A stretch of DNA of 64,000 bases from Clostridia bacterium (GTDB lineage Bacteria > Bacillota > Clostridia > UMGS1840 > HGM11507), in contig JAFZHY010000013.1 of NCBI GenBank assembly GCA_017554615.1, positions 98,755-162,754 on the forward strand. The letters run 5' to 3'. Shown here piece by piece: positions 33,235-41,792 of the stretch (its first letter is position 1; every line of letters begins with the position of its first letter). Both the position numbers and the translations under genes were made by a program. The notes beneath the pieces are model-generated. The model saw only the letters and a list, made by a program, of their open reading frames with translations, searched no databases and was not told the origin of the DNA.

Positions 33235-34179
33235 ATGGTAAAAGTTGGTTTAGTTAATTTAGACATTACCCATCCTAAAGCATGGGGCGAAAGAATGGAA
33301 TATTTTTGCATGGATATTAAATACCATTATCTTTGCAATAAGGGCTTTCGTAAGGCAGACGAGGAAGACTGGTTTGTTAAAAGATACAATCTTGAAGGCA
33401 AGGTTAATGAAATTGAAGATATGGTTGATAAAGTTGATATCGGATTTATTCAGTCTTGCAACTGGGATAACCATCTTGACTATGCAATGCCTTTTATCAA
33501 AAAAGGAAAGCCTGTATTTATAGACAAACCTATGGTAGGCTCTGTAAAAGACATTAAAAGGGCTAAAGAACTTGTTAAAAATGGTGCAAAAATCATCGGC
33601 TGTTCATCAGTAAGATACGCTAAGGAAATAAGAGAATTTTTAGCAAAGCCTGTTGAAGAAAGAGGCGAGATAATTTCCGTATTCGGCACAAGCGGTGTTG
33701 ATGAATTTAACTACTCTGTTCACATTGTTGAAGCGTTATCAAACATTGTTGGATGTAAAATTGTCAACAATAAATTTGTAGGAAAAACTGAAAAAGATGG
33801 TTTTAGCTGCGAAATTTATAATATGGAATTTGAAAACGGTGTTGTCGGTACATATCACGTTGGCTCAGGCATGTGGCGTCCTTTCCACATTGTTATTTTC
33901 ACTACAAAGGGTACATTCCATATTGATATTGATACTAAAGATATCTATGTTAACTTTATAAGAGAAATATATAAAGAAGTTATGGGTAAACCAAACGAAA
34001 TTGCAGATATTGATACAATTCTTAACTGCACAGAGGCTATGCTTTGCGGCAAAATTTCCAAAGAAGAGAAAGACGGAGAAAAGATATGGGTTAAAGATTT
34101 ACCCCAAGATGCTGCTTTTGACGGTAACGCTTTTGAAAAAGAATATGCCGCTAAATCTTTAATAGTTTATAAAGACTAA
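33235..34179 (+). CDS. Gfo/Idh/MocA-family oxidoreductase
   Basis: A 314-residue protein of the NAD(P)-dependent sugar/inositol dehydrogenase family: the N-terminal Rossmann fold (strand VKVGLVNLDITHP), the conserved strand-turn KPVFIDKPMVGSVKD with the catalytic-region Lys, and a C-terminal alpha/beta domain. The usual GxGxxG dinucleotide loop is replaced by GLVNLDITHPKAWG, so cofactor binding may differ or be lost. The substrate is unknown. ATG at 33235 after AAAGGGTGA. Forms a pair with the next dehydrogenase, divergent from tagA. Confidence 0.85.
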   Translation: MVKVGLVNLDITHPKAWGERMEYFCMDIKYHYLCNKGFRKADEEDWFVKRYNLEGKVNEIEDMVDKVDIGFIQSCNWDNHLDYAMPFIKKGKPVFIDKPMVGSVKDIKRAKELVKNGAKIIGCSSVRYAKEIREFLAKPVEERGEIISVFGTSGVDEFNYSVHIVEALSNIVGCKIVNNKFVGKTEKDGFSCEIYNMEFENGVVGTYHVGSGMWRPFHIVIFTTKGTFHIDIDTKDIYVNFIREIYKEVMGKPNEIADIDTILNCTEAMLCGKISKEEKDGEKIWVKDLPQDAAFDGNAFEKEYAAKSLIVYKD

Positions 34180-34197
34180 TTACAGGAGGAATAAAGA

Positions 34198-35190
34198 ATG
34201 AAAATTACAGTTTTGGTTAATAAAGACAGAAGAGATACAATATTCAGCGAAAAATACTATGAAAGACTTAGAAAACAGGGCGAACTTAAAATTTTTGACA
34301 AAGATGATTTTTCCGATATGGACTATGTTCATGACTTTGTTAAAGGAAGTAATGTTATTATTACTTCATGGGCATCCCCTGTTATCTCAAAAGAAATTTT
34401 AGATTTATGCCCTGACCTTCAGCTTGTTCTTCACGCTGCAGGTACAATTAAGCCTATTATGTCTGATGAATATCTTGCAAAGAAAATTCCAATCACAAAC
34501 TCTGCATGTGCTATCGGCGAAGGTGTTGCAGAAACTGCTTTAGGTTTTGCTTTATCTGCATGTAAAGGTTTTTATCAGTTAAACGCCAACACTTCAAAAG
34601 GGTTATGGGCTGAAAGCAAAACTTTAATTGTTAAAGACTTCTATGACATTAAAGTTGGGGTTATCAGTGGTGGCTTTGTTGGAAGACATATGGTTAAACT
34701 TCTTAAAAACTTCCACGTTGATATTTTAATGTATGACCCTATTCTTACTAAAGAACAGATTGAAGAAATAGGTGCTACAAAAGTTGAACTTAACGAACTT
34801 ATGTCAGAATGTGATGTTGTATCAATTCATGCACCGTCTATCCCTGCAACAGATAATATGATAAATAAAGATAACTTATCTCTTATGAAAGAGGGCGCTG
34901 TTTTAATCAATACTTCCCGTGGTTCTGTTATAAACGAAGCGGACCTTATAGCCGAACTTCACAGACACAGAATTTTTGCTTGTATCGACGTTACAAACCC
35001 TGAACCACCTCTTGCAAATAATGAATTAAGATTTATGGATAATGTTGTTCTTACTCCTCATATTGCAGGTACTGTTTCAAACGGTCTTAAGAGAATTGCT
35101 CTTCACGTTTGCGAAGAACTTGAAAGATTTGTAAACGGCGAAAAACTAAAAGCAGGAGTTAACTTAGACAACCTTGATAAACTTGCTTAA
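34198..35190 (+). CDS. D-isomer-specific 2-hydroxyacid dehydrogenase
   Basis: A 330-residue NAD-dependent dehydrogenase. The NAD-binding domain is inserted (about 105-290) with VGVISGGFVGRHMVKLL, NTSRGSVINEADL carrying the catalytic Arg, and LTPHIAGTVSNG carrying the catalytic His; the Glu is in DVTNPEPP. The dinucleotide loop reads GVISGGFVG, an altered GxGxxG. SerA/phosphoglycerate-dehydrogenase-like fold, substrate unknown. Separated by 18 bp with its own AGGAGG from the preceding Gfo/Idh gene, suggesting a joint catabolic step on a sugar acid. Confidence 0.88.
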   Translation: MKITVLVNKDRRDTIFSEKYYERLRKQGELKIFDKDDFSDMDYVHDFVKGSNVIITSWASPVISKEILDLCPDLQLVLHAAGTIKPIMSDEYLAKKIPITNSACAIGEGVAETALGFALSACKGFYQLNANTSKGLWAESKTLIVKDFYDIKVGVISGGFVGRHMVKLLKNFHVDILMYDPILTKEQIEEIGATKVELNELMSECDVVSIHAPSIPATDNMINKDNLSLMKEGAVLINTSRGSVINEADLIAELHRHRIFACIDVTNPEPPLANNELRFMDNVVLTPHIAGTVSNGLKRIALHVCEELERFVNGEKLKAGVNLDNLDKLA

Positions 35191-35210
35191 AATTAGTTTT
35201 TAAAAAACAC

Positions 35211-35239
35211 TTGTATAATTGGTAAAATTTGTGTATAAT
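35211..35239 (+). promoter_or_regulatory. Promoter of yajC
   Basis: TTGTAT (35211-35216), 17-bp spacer, TATAAT (35234-35239), 30 bp before the start codon. Confidence 0.7.
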
Positions 35240-35270
35240 ATATACAGTAAATTTTGGGAGGTATCATAAT

Positions 35271-35555
35271 ATGGGACAGTTAGGTCAACTTGCTCCAATG
35301 ATAGGTCTTGTTGTATTCTGGGGTATCATTTTTTACTTTATGTTAATAAGACCTCAGAAGAAAAAAGATAAGATGTTCAAAGAAATGATTGCAAGTATGG
35401 AAGTAGGAGATAAGATTACTACAATCGGTGGTTTTCGCGGTAAAATTACTAAAATCAAAGATGATGAAGTAGTTTTCAGTTGCGGTCCTCTTGGCTCTGA
35501 ATCTCAGTTAACTATTTCCAAACAGGGAATCAGCAAAGTTACAAAAAAAGACTAA
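35271..35555 (+). CDS. yajC: Preprotein translocase subunit YajC
   Basis: A 94-residue accessory subunit of the Sec-SecDF complex: one transmembrane helix (about 9-27) followed by the family signature LIRPQKKKDKMFKEM and the cytoplasmic domain MEVGDKITTIGGFRGKI. ATG at 35271 has GGGAGG upstream; the frame reaching back to 35229 lacks a binding site. Usually next to tgt or secDF; here it stands alone between its promoter and terminator. Confidence 0.93.
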   Translation: MGQLGQLAPMIGLVVFWGIIFYFMLIRPQKKKDKMFKEMIASMEVGDKITTIGGFRGKITKIKDDEVVFSCGPLGSESQLTISKQGISKVTKKD

Positions 35556-35564
35556 TTGGAAAAC

Positions 35565-35605
35565 TAAAAAAGTCTGAAACAATAATATTGTTTCAGACTT
35601 TATTT
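35565..35605 (+). terminator. Terminator after yajC
   Basis: Hairpin AAAGTCTGAAACAAT / ATTGTTTCAGACTTT followed by ATTTTTTT on the plus strand. Confidence 0.9.
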
Positions 35606-35609
35606 TTTT

Positions 35610-35731
35610 AAGTGATATTCTTTACTTTGTAAAGAGTGATATTTTATTCGTTTCTTAACTGAGAAAGCAATATAACTTGCAAAGCAAATATCACTTACAC
35701 AGTAAATATCACTCGCCATAAGGCGAATAAA
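35610..35731. repeat. GTGATATT-unit palindromic repeat element
   Basis: About 120 bp built of the 9-base unit AGTGATATT: forward at 35611 and 35635, inverted at 35687 and 35705, and a degenerate inverted unit at 35669, with small self-complementary spacers (CTTTGCAAAG-like, CGCCATAAGGCG). It looks like a non-coding palindromic intergenic repeat. It ends right at the pyrE stop. Confidence 0.6.
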
Positions 35732-35732
35732 A

Positions 35733-36314
35733 CTATTTTTTTATGTTACGACTTCCAGGTTTAACAACAGGAATTTTTCCTTCTTTACAGATAGGGCAAT
35801 CTTCAGGCTCAAATGCTTCAACATCAATTTTAATAACTGAAGAGAATGGTACGCCAAAATCTGCGCTTCCGCCGCTTCTGTCAACAATAGAGCCAACCCC
35901 TACTACAACGCCGCCCATATCGGTTAAAAGTTTAATAACTTCTTTAACAGAGCCGCCTGTTGTAATAACATCTTCAACAACTAAGATTCTCTGCCCTTCT
36001 TTAATTTCAAAGCCACGTCTTAAAGCCATTTCGCCATTTTCTCTTTCAGTAAAGAAATTTGGCACTCCAAGATGTCTTGAAACTTCATAACTCATAATAA
36101 CTGCTCCCATAGCAGGGCCGACAACAACATCAATATTTTTATCCTTAAACTGCTCTGCAAGGTCTTTGCATAAAACTTCGGAATATTTTGTATTCTTAAA
36201 TATTTTTGCACACTGTAAGTATCTGTTACTGTGCTTTCCTGATGTTAAAAGAAAATGACCTTCAAGCAACACTTCTGCTTCTTTTAAAATTTCTAAAACT
36301 TTTTCTCTTTCCAT
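35733..36314 (-). CDS. pyrE: Orotate phosphoribosyltransferase
   Basis: Joins orotate and PRPP to give OMP in pyrimidine synthesis. The 193-residue product shows the PRPP loop [15 protein letters not shown], the flexible loop [11 protein letters not shown] and a C-terminal CPICKEG extension seen in the clostridial/archaeal-like branch. It is apart from other pyr genes, at the end of the argS-ctp run, 18 bp after ctp. Confidence 0.94.
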   Translation of the reverse strand: MEREKVLEILKEAEVLLEGHFLLTSGKHSNRYLQCAKIFKNTKYSEVLCKDLAEQFKDKNIDVVVGPAMGAVIMSYEVSRHLGVPNFFTERENGEMALRRGFEIKEGQRILVVEDVITTGGSVKEVIKLLTDMGGVVVGVGSIVDRSGGSADFGVPFSSVIKIDVEAFEPEDCPICKEGKIPVVKPGSRNIKK

Positions 36315-36332
36315 AATTTAAACCCCTTTATA

Positions 36333-37736
36333 TTATTTTAATAATTCTATTGCATATTTTAACTGGCTGTCCTCAGTAAATTCAGCCTCTGCATACGCTG
36401 ATAAAAGATATGTCTGAGTGGTTAAATCACATACTCCGTACGGATAAAGATTCTTTTCACTCTGGAATTTTGTAACAGCCGACATTGTATTTTCATCATA
36501 AACTGTATCAGGTGTAACTGACAGGTAATTTAAATTATACAGCATTGTTTCAATTTTTTCAACCTCTTCGTTGGTATCCCCGTTTTTAAATTTATAGGTA
36601 TAACTTAATTTTGGCAGTTGGTCTTCTGAAAGTTTATATTTTTCGTTTTCTACAAAGTGGGTAACCTTTATTCCCTCTTTGTTAATAAACGTTCCGTTTG
36701 GTGTGTAATAATTAAGCACGGTTAGTCTTAATGCTCCACCTACTGCAATCGGATAAAGCCCCTGTGCACACGCTTTGCCAAACGTTGTTTTACCAACACT
36801 TACAGCGTATCCGTTATCAATAAGGGCACATGCAAAAATTTCTGATGCAGATGCAGTGTATTCATTGGTAAGAAGAACTGTGTTAAAATCATATCCGTCT
36901 TTTTGGGACATATAATATTTAATCTCATCATCTTTATCTTTTGTAGATATTATTACCTTATCCTTTTCCATAAAGAGTTCGGCAGTGGCAATTCCTGAAT
37001 CCATAACACCGCCACCGTTATATCTTAAATCGATAATAAGGTCGTCAATTTTTTTATCCTTTAATTCTTTAAGTACCTTCTCAACTTCTATATGAGTGTT
37101 TTCTGTAAAAGAGTTTATAAGTATATAGCCAATACTGTCATCTAAAACAGTATTTGTTACAGACGGAACAAGCACCTTTCTTCTTTGGAGGGTATAGGAA
37201 ACTATATCTCCGTTTGGTTTTTTAACCTTTAAGTTAACATAAGTTCCTTCCTCGCCTGTAATATAGGAAGAAGCATTTTCTGCTCTTTGACCTGTTATAT
37301 CCACTCCGTCTGCTTCTATAATTTTATCTCCTCGCTCAATTCCTGCCTCTTTGGCAGATCCACCGTCAAGAAGGGTAACAACCATAAAAGCACCGTCTTC
37401 TACAATGGCAGTAACACCTATTCCGTATACTGTTCCTGATATGTCTTTTAAAAACTCATTATATTCTTCTTCAGGGTAGTACACAGAATACTCGTCAACA
37501 GTAGATGCTATAGAATTTAAAACTCTGACAAGAGTCTCTTTATCTTCATTTGCTAAGTTCGAAAGTGCTTCTTTAATAATCTGACTATCGCTTTTATCTG
37601 TAATACCAAATAAATCTATAAGCTGTAAGGTTATAGCAATACCTCGGTCAGATTCAGTATATCCTTTGGCATTTACGCTGACTCCCGATCCCATTATTAA
37701 GACGAATGTTATTATAAATGCTGTAATTCTCTTCAT
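36333..37736 (-). CDS. C-terminal processing peptidase, S41 family, with peptidoglycan-binding domain
   Basis: A 467-residue exported protease. Signal peptide (about 1-23), PDZ domain (about 95-180; GGSAKEAGIERGDKIIEADG), S41 catalytic core with IDLRYNGGGVMDSG, Ser298 in TASASEIF and Lys321 in TTFGKACAQG, then a C-terminal PG_binding_1 domain (about 385-440). CtpA/CtpB proteases cut wall hydrolase regulators or sporulation factors; the substrate here is unknown. Start ATG follows AGGAGG. Confidence 0.92.
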   Translation of the reverse strand: MKRITAFIITFVLIMGSGVSVNAKGYTESDRGIAITLQLIDLFGITDKSDSQIIKEALSNLANEDKETLVRVLNSIASTVDEYSVYYPEEEYNEFLKDISGTVYGIGVTAIVEDGAFMVVTLLDGGSAKEAGIERGDKIIEADGVDITGQRAENASSYITGEEGTYVNLKVKKPNGDIVSYTLQRRKVLVPSVTNTVLDDSIGYILINSFTENTHIEVEKVLKELKDKKIDDLIIDLRYNGGGVMDSGIATAELFMEKDKVIISTKDKDDEIKYYMSQKDGYDFNTVLLTNEYTASASEIFACALIDNGYAVSVGKTTFGKACAQGLYPIAVGGALRLTVLNYYTPNGTFINKEGIKVTHFVENEKYKLSEDQLPKLSYTYKFKNGDTNEEVEKIETMLYNLNYLSVTPDTVYDENTMSAVTKFQSEKNLYPYGVCDLTTQTYLLSAYAEAEFTEDSQLKYAIELLK

Positions 37737-37762
37737 GTGTTCATTCCTCCTATATTAAAGTA

Positions 37763-39454
37763 TTACATTCTCTCAGGTGCAGAAATTCCAAGAACGTCCA
37801 AAGCGTTTTTAATAGTTACTTTTACTGCTTTAATAAGCATTATTCTTGCCTTCATTAAGTTTTTATCTTCCACTTTTACTCTCTTTGCGTTATAGAAAGT
37901 GTGGAATAGGGAAGCAACACCCACTACATATTTTGTAATCTTTGACGGGTCAAAACTTAGGGCTGCATCTTCTATTTCCTGAGGGAAGCAACTTATTTTT
38001 TCTATAAGTTCAAGCTCTTCTTTATCCTTTAAAAGAGAAAGGTTACTAAAGTTATCTTCGTCTATGTTTATACCCTCTTCTTTAAGAATGGAAAGAATAC
38101 TCTCAATTCTTGCGTGGGCATACTGAACATAGAAAACAGGATTTTCATTTGTTTTAGAAACTGCCAAGTCCATATCAAAATCAAAATGGGTATTGGCTTG
38201 TCTTAAATTAAAGAAAAATCTTGCGGCATCTGTGCCGATATCTTCTAAAAGGTCGGTTAAAGTAACTGCCTTTCCTGACCTTTTGGATACTTTGTAAACC
38301 TCTCCGTTTTTCATAAGACGGACAAGCTGCATAAGAATAACATTTAGTTTTTCCCCGCCTAAGCCTAAAGCAGTCAACGCTCCCTGCATTCTTGCAACAT
38401 GACCGTGATGGTCTGCCCCCCATATATCTATAAGGGTTTCATAGCCTCTTTCAATTTTATTTTTATGATATGCTATATCTGCCGCAAAGTAGGTAGGAAT
38501 ATTATTACCTCTAATAAGAACAACATCCTTTTCAGAGCCGAACTCTGTTGCCTTAAACCATACTGCGTCATCCTTTTCATAAGTATATCCATTTTCGGTT
38601 AATTCTTCTATAACCTTTTTAACTGCTCCACTTTCGTGAAGTTCGCTTTCAAAAAACCATTTATCATATGTTATACCATACATTTTGGTATCATTTTTAA
38701 GTTTTTCTATATTCTTATTAAGCGCAAATTTTACAAGATGTTTTTTTCTTTCCTCTTCAGGCATATTGATATAATCTTCGCTGCCGAATTTTTCTATAAA
38801 ATCATTCACATTATCAATTATATCCTGTCCGTGATATGCATCTTCAGGGAATTCTATTGCATCTTCTCCATAAATTTTCTGTATAAATCTTGCGTTTAGT
38901 GAAACTGCGAATTTTTCTATCTGGTTACCGTAGTCATTTACATAGAACTCTTTACTTGCCGAAAATCCTGCAAAGGATAAAAGGTTTGCAAGGCTGTCCC
39001 CCAACGCTCCCCCTCTTGCGTTTCCTATATGCATAGGGCCTGTCGGATTGGCTGAGATATATTCTACCATTACCTTTTTCCCGTTACCTACTGTAACTTT
39101 ACCGAAATCTTCTTTATTTTTTAGTATGTATTCTACATTCTTATAAAGCCAGTTATTGTTAAGAAAGAAGTTTATAAAACCAGGACCTGCAACTTCAAGT
39201 TTATCAATTAAATCAGAGTTTCCCATTTCCTCTGCTAATATTGTTGCAACTTCTCTTGGGTTCTTACCTAATTGTTTTGACATTTTAAGCGAAAAATTAG
39301 TTGCAAAATCACCGAATTTTTTTTCCTTTGTATTGTCTATTTCAATAAAAGATACTTCTGCTTCTTCAAGTTTACCCTTTTCGCAAGCAGTTTTATATGC
39401 ATTTAAAATTACTTCTCTTAAACTGTCTTTAACCTCTTTAATAAGATTTATCAT
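37763..39454 (-). CDS. argS: Arginyl-tRNA synthetase
   Basis: Class I synthetase of 563 residues. The N-terminal additional domain (about 1-110), HIGH motif as PTGPMHIGNARGG and the KMSKS region as KVSKRSGKAV are present; the C-terminal DALR anticodon-binding domain ends with the invariant LGISAPERM. Start ATG at 39454 has GGAG eight bases before it. Preceded by the DUF1934 gene as in B. subtilis ywiB-argS. Confidence 0.97.
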   Translation of the reverse strand: MINLIKEVKDSLREVILNAYKTACEKGKLEEAEVSFIEIDNTKEKKFGDFATNFSLKMSKQLGKNPREVATILAEEMGNSDLIDKLEVAGPGFINFFLNNNWLYKNVEYILKNKEDFGKVTVGNGKKVMVEYISANPTGPMHIGNARGGALGDSLANLLSFAGFSASKEFYVNDYGNQIEKFAVSLNARFIQKIYGEDAIEFPEDAYHGQDIIDNVNDFIEKFGSEDYINMPEEERKKHLVKFALNKNIEKLKNDTKMYGITYDKWFFESELHESGAVKKVIEELTENGYTYEKDDAVWFKATEFGSEKDVVLIRGNNIPTYFAADIAYHKNKIERGYETLIDIWGADHHGHVARMQGALTALGLGGEKLNVILMQLVRLMKNGEVYKVSKRSGKAVTLTDLLEDIGTDAARFFFNLRQANTHFDFDMDLAVSKTNENPVFYVQYAHARIESILSILKEEGINIDEDNFSNLSLLKDKEELELIEKISCFPQEIEDAALSFDPSKITKYVVGVASLFHTFYNAKRVKVEDKNLMKARIMLIKAVKVTIKNALDVLGISAPERM

Positions 39455-39465
39455 TTTTATCACTC

Positions 39466-39882
39466 CTATAATTCTTCAAACTTAACATCTATTGTATTCT
39501 GTGTTGTAAGCACATTATTAAACTCTACACCGTATTTTAAAAGGATGCTTCCCTTTTTTTCTTTAAGGTTTATATCCACCTTATCTCCGTATATGCCCAT
39601 AAGGAAAGTTCCCTCGCCTGTTTCGTAATAATTAAGATGCTTTTTCCCCTGTTCTACGGTTATCTGGGTATTAACCTCGCCAAATCTCATTATAGTAACT
39701 TTTTTATCTTCTATTTTTAAAGTGTTTGCCACTTTATTATCGTTTATCTCTTCGCTGTAACTTAAGTAATACTTTCCGTCTTTATTATAAAATGTACCTG
39801 CAGTCTGGAAAACTACTGCATCATTTTCGTTAAATTCATAAGCATTAGAACTGCTGAAAGTAACTAAAACTTCCTTTTTCAT
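39466..39882 (-). CDS. ywiB: DUF1934 (YwiB-like) beta-barrel protein
   Basis: A 138-residue protein of the DUF1934 family, a lipocalin-like barrel. Visible features: FQTAGTFYNKDGKYYLSYSE and the HLNYYETGEGTFLMGIYGD repeat strands. Function unknown; it precedes argS across Firmicutes. The start has only a weak binding site (GGTAAAAA), so translation may be coupled to murI, which ends three bases before it. Confidence 0.85.
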   Translation of the reverse strand: MKKEVLVTFSSSNAYEFNENDAVVFQTAGTFYNKDGKYYLSYSEEINDNKVANTLKIEDKKVTIMRFGEVNTQITVEQGKKHLNYYETGEGTFLMGIYGDKVDINLKEKKGSILLKYGVEFNNVLTTQNTIDVKFEEL

Positions 39883-39885
39883 TTT

Positions 39886-40692
39886 TTACCATTCCTCAAT
39901 ATTTATTTTTTCAACCGTACCTGTTATTTTCTCATTTAAGAACATTGATGCAAGATAAGAAAATTTCTTAGTATCATCACTTACATAATATTTGGTTTGA
40001 CCTTGTTTATTTGCAAGATTAATAATGCCTTCTCTTTCAAGTAAATCTTTAGTATAAACTGCAGTTTCTACCCCGGGGCTTATAAGAGAAACTTCGTCCC
40101 CCATAATATCTTTTATCACATCTGTTAAAAGAGGATAATGGGTGCAACCTAAAATAAGCGTATCAACTCCCTTTTCTTTTAGCAAAAGAAGATAGTCGTT
40201 TGCTATTATTTTTGTTGCTTCGCTGTTAAAATACCCGTTCTCTACAAGCGGAACAAATAACGGACAGGCATTTTCAAAAATTTCAAAGTCGGCTCTTTCT
40301 TTTAAGATTTTATTCTTATAAGAACCACTTTTAATTGTTCCCTCTGTTCCGATAATTCCTATTTTACCGTTTTTGGTAATATTTATCGCCTTTTTACAAG
40401 TTGGCTCTACCACACCTATTATAGGAACATTTACTTTATCCTTAACCTTATCAAGCGCAACAGAACTTACAGTTCCACAGGCAACAACTATCGCTTTTAA
40501 AGGGAACGAACTTAAAAATCTTAAGTCCTGAAGCGTATATTTAATTATTATATCATCAGAGCGTGTTCCGTAAGGAACTCTTCCCGTATCTCCGAAATAT
40601 ATTATATTTTCGCCGGGCAGAATTTTATGAAGTTCTTTAACATTGGTAAGTCCGCCAAGACCTGAGTCAAAAACTCCTATGTATTTATTCAT
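39886..40692 (-). CDS. murI: Glutamate racemase
   Basis: Makes D-glutamate for peptidoglycan. The 268-residue product has FDSGLGGLTN near the start, catalytic Cys72 in VACGTVSS and the second Cys in LILGCTHYPLL. Cofactor-independent racemase family. Together with ddl it makes a small peptidoglycan precursor pair. Confidence 0.96.
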   Translation of the reverse strand: MNKYIGVFDSGLGGLTNVKELHKILPGENIIYFGDTGRVPYGTRSDDIIIKYTLQDLRFLSSFPLKAIVVACGTVSSVALDKVKDKVNVPIIGVVEPTCKKAINITKNGKIGIIGTEGTIKSGSYKNKILKERADFEIFENACPLFVPLVENGYFNSEATKIIANDYLLLLKEKGVDTLILGCTHYPLLTDVIKDIMGDEVSLISPGVETAVYTKDLLEREGIINLANKQGQTKYYVSDDTKKFSYLASMFLNEKITGTVEKINIEEW

Positions 40693-40713
40693 GCTTTTTA
40701 CTCCCTTTTTAAG

Positions 40714-41763
40714 TTATAATGACGCTATTTTTATAAGTTCTCTTACTAATTCTTTATAACTTAAGCCTTTATTTATAAAGAGTTTCGGATACATACTGAT
40801 ATTTGTAAACCCTGGAAGAGTGTTTATTTCGTTTAGGTATATATCCAATGTATCTTTATCTATAAAAAAGTCGATACGCGATAACCCTTTACAGTCAAGA
40901 ACTTTATATGCTTTTTTAGCATATTCTATAATCTTTTTAGAAACATCTTCTTCCAACTTTGCAGGGATATCATATCCCACGCTGTCAGTATGATATTTGG
41001 TGTCATAATCGTAAAACTCGCTCTGGGAAATTATTTCCCCAGGCCCTGCAACTTCGATATCGTCATTTCCTAAAACTGCAGTTTCAATTTCTCTGCAGTT
41101 TATAAATTTTTCAACCATTACTTTTTTATCGTGTGAAAAAGCATCGTCTATTGCTTTTTTAAGGCTTTCTAAATCACATGCTTTAGATGCACCCATGCTT
41201 GACCCTGCATTAACAGGCTTTACAAAACAAGGAAAGCCCAACTTATTTTCAATTTCATCTGTAACTTCTTTTTCATTTTTCCAGTCGGATAATTTTATGG
41301 ACACATAAGGAGTCTGAGGTATATCATTTTTTTCAAGCACAATTTTAGTCATAACCTTATCCATACATAAAGCCGAAGACATATAAGAGCAACCTACAAA
41401 CTTTATTCCTGCCAATGTTAACAAGCCTTGAACTGTACCGTCTTCTCCGTTTTTTCCGTGAAGCACAGGAAAGCAGATATCAATATTAACTTTTTTAACT
41501 TCCTCATCAAATATTATTATACCTTTATGAGATTTGCAAGGAGAAATAATTGCCTTGGAAAGTTTTTCATCTGACCATGTGGCATCTTTTATTTTTTCTA
41601 TATCCTTATCATAGTAAAACCATTCTCCCGATTTGGTTATACCGATTAAATGTATATTAAATTCATCCCTGTCTACCGCATTTAAAATATTATATACGGA
41701 TATGCAGGAAATTTCATGTTCGGAAGATTCTCCCCCAAATAGAAATAACACATTTTTTTTCAT
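40714..41763 (-). CDS. ddl: D-alanine-D-alanine ligase
   Basis: ATP-grasp enzyme that joins two D-Ala for peptidoglycan. The 349-residue product has LFGGESSEHEISC, the lid and ATP region FVKPVNAGSSMGASK, the metal site LSRIDFFIDKDTLDIYLNEINTLPGFT. ATG at 41763 is chosen over an in-frame GTG at 41772. Confidence 0.96.
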   Translation of the reverse strand: MKKNVLFLFGGESSEHEISCISVYNILNAVDRDEFNIHLIGITKSGEWFYYDKDIEKIKDATWSDEKLSKAIISPCKSHKGIIIFDEEVKKVNIDICFPVLHGKNGEDGTVQGLLTLAGIKFVGCSYMSSALCMDKVMTKIVLEKNDIPQTPYVSIKLSDWKNEKEVTDEIENKLGFPCFVKPVNAGSSMGASKACDLESLKKAIDDAFSHDKKVMVEKFINCREIETAVLGNDDIEVAGPGEIISQSEFYDYDTKYHTDSVGYDIPAKLEEDVSKKIIEYAKKAYKVLDCKGLSRIDFFIDKDTLDIYLNEINTLPGFTNISMYPKLFINKGLSYKELVRELIKIASL

Positions 41764-41792
41764 TAAACACACTTTCCTTCCGATAATTTACT

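Noticed and set aside
35610..35731. CRISPR array
   Set aside because: The repeated unit is only nine bases, occurs in both orientations and lacks even spacing or cas genes.
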